Origin: Enoplolaimus lenunculus
Taxonomy: Eukaryota > Nematoda > Enoplea > Enoplida > Thoracostomopsidae
Length of the DNA: 64,000 nt
Direction: 5' to 3'
NCBI GenBank assembly: GCA_030248215.1
Contig: JASANG010002125.1
Span: 1-64,000, forward strand
A program made the translations under genes and the position numbers. Shown in pieces: positions 58,134 through 64,000 of the stretch (positions within the stretch are counted from its first letter, which is position 1; every line of letters starts with the position of its first letter). Under the pieces are notes generated by a model. That model made no database searches, was not told the origin of the DNA, and saw only the letters and a program-made list of their open reading frames with translations.

Positions 58134-60206
58134 TTACGTATTAGTATTTTGTCTGTTAACGTAGTATCGTAAACGGAAGTCTACGCTGCGTTTAATTTCT
58201 TTTGAGAGCGTACCAGGTAGTGCTAGCATTTCTGGAAAACACCGATCAAATTGTAATTCGTTGAGATATGTAAACGGGTTCTCATTGGTTGTTTGGGATG
58301 CCGTGGAGGCTGCTTGACTATTATGCGAGTGTTGTTGAATTGAACGCACTAAATTGGAATACAGAGGTATTACCGGAGCGGTATGGTATCGAGCATTGCA
58401 AGTAGCAGCTCGCCAGAATTGCAGCGAATCACAGTTGGTGTCAGTACATGTATGAATGATGCTGGGGCAACCTTTGGTAAGTATTAATCCGGTGAGATAT
58501 TCTATCACGATTGAGCGGAGCCGCTGTGCTAAAAGCAATTTATCTATAAGTTAGTCAATCACAGATAGTCTGACAAATTCCGCAGTCTGTAAAAGTGCCA
58601 CCTAGACTCAGCACTTATGGAGGTTGATTAGAATTTGGTTGCAAAGATTTTTACCGTCGGTTGTCTACTTTGAACCTTCATCAAACTATACCTTCAACTA
58701 AAAATGTTGCTAATATTTATAACAATCAGCGCTAAACGCTAAGACTCGTAACATATGTTTGTTCATTATACAAAATACATTTAACATTTAAACTTCAGCC
58801 TAAGCCCAATTCTGGCAAATTACAAACTAAAGCTTGCCATTCCAAGCATTTAGTTTGGTCCCGTTCCGTACATGGACGAAACTACAGATACATGCGATGA
58901 GGCGTAAATTGCCAAAAACCATTCAGACTTTTTCTTTACCTTTATCCACAATTCGACAAATGTTTGGTCGAGCATAATCGGTATCATTTGCATCGCATGC
59001 ACCGTGAAATCTTGGAAAATAAACCCAGTCGCGTGTTTCGCGACCTGTTTCCAAAGCTTCGTCTGTCGATTGACAGTACAATCGTCTTCCTGTGGAAGCT
59101 ACATTGAAAATCCAAGGATGATCAATGTATGTCCATATTTCTACTGTTTCACCAGGTCCAAGCGTTGAGTAACGTACCATTGAGCCCTAGAGCAGTAACA
59201 ATATGGCTCTCATACAAAATAGTGGAATTTATTTGGCTCGGACCCGTAGCCTAGGGGAAGGCAAGGGGTGATATTTCTACTGTTTCATCAGGTCCAAGCG
59301 TTGAGTAACGTACAATTGAGCCCTAAAGTAGTAACAATATGGCTCTCATACAAAATAGTGGAATTTATTTGACTCGGACCCGTAGCCTAGACGAAGACAA
59401 GGGGTGGTCGCCCCCTTGAAAAATTTTGGCCCCCAGAAAATATTCAACGTTGGTTGTATGTCATTGAAAATTCTTGTATGGACCTCTTGAAAAGTTTTTA
59501 GCCCCCCTAGCACAAGGTGAATTGGCTACGGGTCTTGTTTGGCTGCAACAGAATGTTATTCCTTATCATTGCCCGTTTCTGCTCGTCTATTTTAGCCAAA
59601 CTAGTTCTATACCTCTCTGAGCTAGGAGTATCAACCTCTCAGGGCTGAGAGTATCAAAACGGGTGCACAACATATTGGATTGCTTTCTGATTTAATCCCC
59701 GTATCCATTTGAATGTACTGATCTCAAATTCTTGCACGCTGTAGACCCACATAACTCAATGTTAAAATATTGAAAGTTCAAATTGCCTCGCATTCATAAA
59801 ATGCTTTTTTGTGTTTATCCTATCTGCGATGATGCATTTTACAGCCAGTTGGCTAGGAAAACTTGAAAACACATCATGAGCTTCTGACGAATAATTTGCA
59901 TTCAGTGTACGGTACATTATTTGGCCAATGAATAGAACAGGGCCGTAGTAAAAGCATATTCGTAAGCCTAAGCCTAAGTTTAAGTGTAAGCTGAAGTCTA
60001 AGCAAAAAATCATCTAAAGCTTAATCTGACTCTGTTGCAGGTCCGCAGAAAAACGTTCCGCCCCTGAATATTACAAGGAAACATTGTGCTGATACACTAA
60101 CCGCGAAATCAATCCAATTTACATCGACGTGGCATCCAGTGGAGTTTACGAAGCTCACCAAAATTGAAATATCTGATAGTTGAGACCGCAACGAACCAGA
60201 TTCCAT
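58134..60206 (-). CDS. VHL: von Hippel-Lindau-like protein, substrate receptor of a CUL2-elongin ligase
   Basis: VHL binds prolyl-hydroxylated HIF-alpha and delivers it to an elongin B/C-CUL2 ubiquitin ligase. Exons in transcript order: 60206-60102, 59186-58940, 58528-58134; GT-AG, phases 0 and 1, 248 aa (human 213). The beta domain is clear: VSFVNSTGCHVDVNWIDF, then RYSTLGPGETVEIWTYIDHPW. The hydroxyproline-pocket residues known in human VHL (W88, Y98, S111, H115, W117) fall at W31, Y41, T54, H58 and W60 with identical spacing. Intron 2 sits at the same place and phase as in human (codon 155, from memory). The alpha domain is diverged: the BC-box position reads RLRSIVIEYL, keeping the first Leu but with Val at the Cys162 position, and exon 3 has 131 codons instead of about 58. 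ATG at 60206 was chosen; the upstream in-frame codon at 60248 is GTG. Confidence 0.9.
59135..59406. repeat. Tandem duplication 2 x 136 bp covering the VHL exon 2 acceptor
   Basis: The unit at 59135-59270 contains the first 52 bases of VHL exon 2, its acceptor and the start of a family D MITE. The second unit (59271-59406) repeats this with about eight changes, mostly transitions. In the second unit the acceptor AG (59322-59321, - strand) is still present. Confidence 0.93.
59375..59536. mobile_element. GGACCCGTAGCC-terminus MITE (family D)
   Basis: CGGACCCGTAGCC and GGCTACGGGTCTT bound about 160 bp of C-rich blocks. TTTGACT precedes and TTTGGCT follows, a likely target duplication. It lies in VHL intron 1, and its first ~30 bases are also duplicated at 59239-59270. 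Confidence 0.75.
59923..60078 (+). mobile_element. Family G MITE beside VHL exon 1 donor
   Basis: GGCCAATGAATAGAACAGGG start, CCTAAG core, 'GTCCGCAGAAAAACGTTCCG' block, ATATTACAAGG end. It ends 23 bases from the VHL exon 1 donor (60101), on the intron side. Confidence 0.78.
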
Positions 60207-60402
60207 GTTCGTTTGTGAATAATCACACCAGTGCACCAGTCCAATCACTAAACGTGTACAAATTTGCCGTTTGCGTATATTTTATATGAAAAAAATAAAA
60301 AAAACAACTGAATGTAAAAACAATTTTCGCAAATAAAAATGAAAAGTTATACACACGAATTTCAGTATAAAACTTTTTCTGTTGCGCGTATTTGAGGCTC
60401 TC

Positions 60403-60589
60403 GGCCCATGTAAACAACAGGGGCGGAACGTTTTTCTGTGGGACTGCAATAGAGTAAGCTTAAGGTTTAGACTATTTTTTGCTTGGCTTTGGCTTTGGCT
60501 TAGGCTTAGGAATAAACTCATTCTACGCTTAGTCTTAGGCTTTGAAATAAGCTTATAATACTGTTCCGCCCGTGTTCTTGCCATTGGCC
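60403..60589 (-). mobile_element. Family G MITE
   Basis: GGCCCATGTAAACAACAGGG start, 'AACGTTTTTCTGTGGGACTG', CTTAGG core, 'CTGTTCCGCCCGTGTTC' and CCATTGGCC end. It lies about 200 bp upstream of the VHL start codon. Confidence 0.82.
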
Positions 60590-60887
60590 GACCTCTTTTA
60601 CACTCCCACCGCAGTCACAGATGCCTAAGCCTGATCTTGGGTCTAAGTTATGGCCAAATCTGAAGGCGCATTTTCAACTTATTCCGCAGCTTTAAAACGA
60701 ACGGCAAGACGCAAAGATTCTAAATTGCTGATGAATTTTCAGCAAAGGGTACTAATGTGTTGTTTCCTTTAATAACAACTACTACTCTCGCGAACAAACT
60801 CATGGATGTAATTTTTAATTTTTAAGCTTAATGAGTATCTTATATCCAAAAATGCCGGTAGGTCTATGTTTGACGCATAAAGATGTC

Positions 60888-61099
60888 GGTCCATGTAAAG
60901 ATCTGGGGCCGAACGTTTTTCTGTGGGACTAGAATAGAGTAAACTTAAACTTAAGACTAATTTATTTGCTTGACTTAGGCTTACGTTTAGCATTTGGAAT
61001 ATGCTCATTCTTACGCTTATGCTTCGGCCTAGGCTTACTGAGGCTTAGGCTTAGGAATATGCTTATAATACTGTTCCGCCCCTGTTCTTTAGATTGGCC
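60888..61099 (-). mobile_element. Family G MITE with perfect 8-bp target duplication
   Basis: Begins GGTCCATGTAAAGATCTGGG and ends CCGCCCCTGTTCTTTAGATTGG-CC. AAGATGTC lies directly at both edges (60880-60887 and 61100-61107). This 8-bp duplication assigns the family to the hAT superfamily. Confidence 0.92.
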
Positions 61100-61909
61100 A
61101 AGATGTCAAACTATCTTATGCCGTGAGAGCCATAAAAGATTATGGGAACCAAAATTACCGTTCGGCAAAACAAACCATTGCAATATCTTAATGCCTAAAA
61201 CTAACAATTTACTCAGGACCTAAACTATGTGTCAGCAGCCATTGCTGAGATTGTGATGCCACACGCAAAATTGGCTTGTGTGCATACCTCTATTTTTTAC
61301 TGTAAAATTTACAATTTCAATGCTAAACAGAGATGTTTTGTACCTTATTGTATGTATACAAGAAGCCATTAATCAAAAACGCTGACCTAAGAAGGGAAAT
61401 AGCCTGGATTTCAGGCTGCAACCGAGTGTGAAAAACACCGGAACCGGGACCGGAGGTCAACAAAACTTGCCTTTGTCGAATATGATGCCGGAGGTAATGC
61501 GAAATCATGTAGTTGAAACAGTGTTTCGTTTTTTTAATTTTAGCAAATATCTACGCCTAAAGCGTTGTCAAAAATGTTGGCTTTCTGTTTATTTTTTAAG
61601 AAATCTCCCCGAATTCTTGTCAAAATTGTATCAAAACTTATAGTCAAACACACCGAACGATACAATATTTGTAAAACTGTAAAATATTTCATTACCGAAA
61701 TTGGCGGAACCTCCGGCGAAAATTCTACCGGAACCGGAGGTTGATCTTCTGACGGAGCCAAAAACGGACTCTGCTGGATTCATTTCGATGGTAAACCTCA
61801 TGTGAAAGAAATTGTGTTACTTACACGATTCAAAAGCTTATTCTAACGCCTACTGAAAGTTTTTCAAGCGTACCTGCAGAAATTTTTGGAAGTGCATATG
61901 TATTCTCTA

Positions 61910-62096
61910 CGCTGCAAAAAATATTGAGTCAAATTGAGTGTTTCCGAAATAGGCTCTACGAGACTACACAAACTGAGAGTCCAATTCGATTCCGCCAGAG
62001 TCAAACGTGCGACTAAGTCGAATTTGACTCATTGTGTGTAGTTTTGTAGAGCTCATTTCGGACAAAGTCAATTTGACTCACCATTTTTTTGCAGTG
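61910..62096. mobile_element. Mariner-like palindromic MITE (family B)
   Basis: CGCTGCAAAAAATATTGAGTC start and ACCATTTTTTTGCAGTG end, 187 bp, TA on both sides. The arms carry the shared 'CCGAAATAGGCTCTACG' block. Confidence 0.87.
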
Positions 62097-63439
62097 TATT
62101 CCCTTTCTTGTATACGACCCTGAATCGCATTTAGTAAGCAATTGAATGATGATGTTCAAAAACAACAGCAATGTGTATGCATATTTAATCAAAACAGATT
62201 TTGATAAATATTAAATGTTCAACTGGTATTTGTTATGGACTTAAATTTTATTGACATTTTAACGGTTCAAACATGTGGTGCCAATCAATACGAATATTTT
62301 AAATCCCCAACAACGCTTGCGGTGAATTCAAAAAGTATATTTCAAAAACAACAGTCGTTAACTCGTGTTCTAGCAGATAGGCAAGCATTAAAATCTAAGG
62401 CCCACACACACTTTTTTACTCAACAAATACAGCCACAAATATACCGTAAATACTAGGGAGGCGGAACTGGCAGCTGCAATTTATTCATGACGCAAAATAC
62501 TCCAAATTATGTATGTGAACCAGGGTGTAAACGGGTAGTAAAAATAACGGAAACGGATATTGATCAGCATACCGCAGCAGAAAACACGGATATCCACGTA
62601 TTAAAGTTTCAAAGTTGTCTTATTTTTCTGCAAATACAATTGCGCCATGCAATCTATTCAACGGTTTGTCTAAAATTTTAATGAACAAATTGCGAATGCA
62701 CCAAAATTTATAAGATTTCCCATGAATTTCAGAAATTTTTACTTCATATCGAACAATAATTGCAGCATATCTGTAGCGAAAAACTGCGAGATATATACGT
62801 GATTTATAACTCATTTTGAGCATAAAAATAACGAAGTTTCCAGTTTTTCCAAAACGAAAACGGACACTGATTTTTGCCGGTAACGTAAACGGATATCCGG
62901 TAACACCATGATGTGAACTGCATTTGAAGTGCAGATAAAATTTCATAGTATTTATTCGACTCAGAACCTGGAGTGTGAGTCTGTCGAAACGTACATTGAG
63001 TTGTTGAGTTTTGGGGCGAATCCTGTTTGCTCCGAAAGAAACATGATATTAAGAGATTATTTTTAAAAATTCGAATTGGATTATTGGATCCACAAGCTCA
63101 GAGCCTCAATCGTTTCCAAAACCGGACCCTTTTCAAGTATGAAGCGCTTGAGAAAGGCACTGATATAACGAAATCACGGTACTTTGTCGCCTGGACAACT
63201 TGTAGACCGACATTTCGCAACCCTTTGTTGATCACCGTTAGGCTTAGTCTTGTGCTTTGCGTTCGGATTATGTACAGGTTTAGGTTAAGGTTTTACCAGC
63301 TGTCGTTCGACACGTTGTAGGACAATGAGTTGTTGACGGTCGAAATAAAACCTGTGTTGTTTACTCGATTTCATCAATCATGCATGATCCGATATCACAA
63401 CAACGATAAACCTGATATTATGGTTAATGTAACTTTACA

Positions 63440-63610
63440 GGACAATAAGCATATTCATAAGCGTAAGGCTCAACGTAAAGTTAAGCCTAAACCTTAATAG
63501 TCTAGGCGTAAGAGTATTAAGGCTAAACGTAATGCAAAAAATTAAGCTGAAGCTTAAGCTTATTCTAGTGTAGGTAGTCCCGCGGAAAAAATACCGTCCA
63601 TCAATGTATT
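63440..63610 (+). mobile_element. Family G MITE, decayed
   Basis: 'CAATAAGCATATTCATAAGC', CCTAAG-like core, 'AGCTTAAGCTTATTCTAGT', 'GTCCCGCGGAAAAAATACCG'. Terminal inverted repeats are no longer recognisable. Confidence 0.55.
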
Positions 63611-64000
63611 AACATTGGGTTTTTATTATAATTCGGGCCATAATTCGTATCTTGCAGCGCCCGTTACTCACCTTATTTAGGTTTACACCAGACGAAACTA
63701 CAATGCATATAACATATTATATGTAGCAAATCACACCACCTGTTCTGTCAACCACCTCACTGTGTATAACGGTTTAAATGAAAAAAATTAAAGTCGAGAG
63801 CAAAACTTTTTGTTTTGCGCTATAATTCTTCCAATGCGCTTATTATTTTGCCAGCCACAGAAACAAGCTTCCGTGAGTAAATTTTTACCTCGAAACAAAT
63901 AAAATTCTATGGCAGGAGACCCGTGTTAACTTTTAAGGCATTGCCCTACAGTGTTAATAGATAAAAGCCGTGTGTACCCGTAGTTGTGAGATGTTGTAAA

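Larger units (their letters stand above)
60207..64000. other. Region upstream of VHL, repeats only
   Basis: Holds two family G MITEs, one family B MITE, a CCGGAACC-type interspersed repeat (about 61670-61765) and a CCTAAG fragment (63440-63600). The VHL promoter should lie at its left edge. Open frames at 62235-62456 and 63027-63320 show no domain. Confidence 0.5.

Noticed and set aside
60207-60248. Longer VHL N-terminus (14 extra codons)
   Set aside because: The upstream in-frame codon at 60248 is GTG, not ATG. The ATG at 60206 begins just before the conserved region.

Overview
This is a eukaryotic (metazoan) window. Its genes are split by GT-AG introns of about 200-1,150 bp, it is AT-rich, and it is crowded with short non-autonomous DNA transposons (MITEs). 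The proteins are clear animal orthologues. A small-genome invertebrate deuterostome such as a tunicate would fit, but that placement is a low-confidence inference. No bacterial, viral or CRISPR features were seen.

Four complete host genes could be assembled exon by exon, with every splice phase agreeing. (1) TRIM9/TRIM67-type E3 ligase, + strand, 28148-38103, 11 coding exons, 828 aa. (2) GNPNAT1, glucosamine-6-phosphate N-acetyltransferase, - strand, 45992-48573, 6 exons, 212 aa. (3) PEPD, prolidase, + strand, 49947-57445, 15 exons, 485 aa, with all metal ligands. (4) VHL-like ubiquitin-ligase substrate receptor, - strand, 58134-60206, 3 exons, 248 aa. TRIM9 and GNPNAT1 converge across about 7.9 kb of repeats. 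GNPNAT1 and PEPD are divergent (head to head, 1.4 kb apart). PEPD and VHL converge (0.7 kb apart). The four do not form a pathway; they are housekeeping or signalling genes that happen to be neighbours.

Positions 1-4431 form one giant imperfect palindrome (arms of about 2.2 kb, centre near 2216) that may continue left of the window. Each arm carries a tRNA-like promoter motif and a MITE. Positions 4.4-28 kb hold no gene I can establish, only repeats and two orphan exon-like open stretches near 17.2 and 17.9 kb. The repeat content is the most striking aspect. It includes a hAT-type MITE family with a (CCTAAG)n core, present about 15 times; hAT elements with perfect 8-bp target duplications; a Harbinger-like CG-rich MITE cluster; a mariner-like palindrome MITE built from GAGTCAAATT motifs; and a 680-bp element studded with ATATCATATGATAT palindromes. 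A 136-bp tandem duplication copies the 5' edge of VHL exon 2 together with its splice acceptor.
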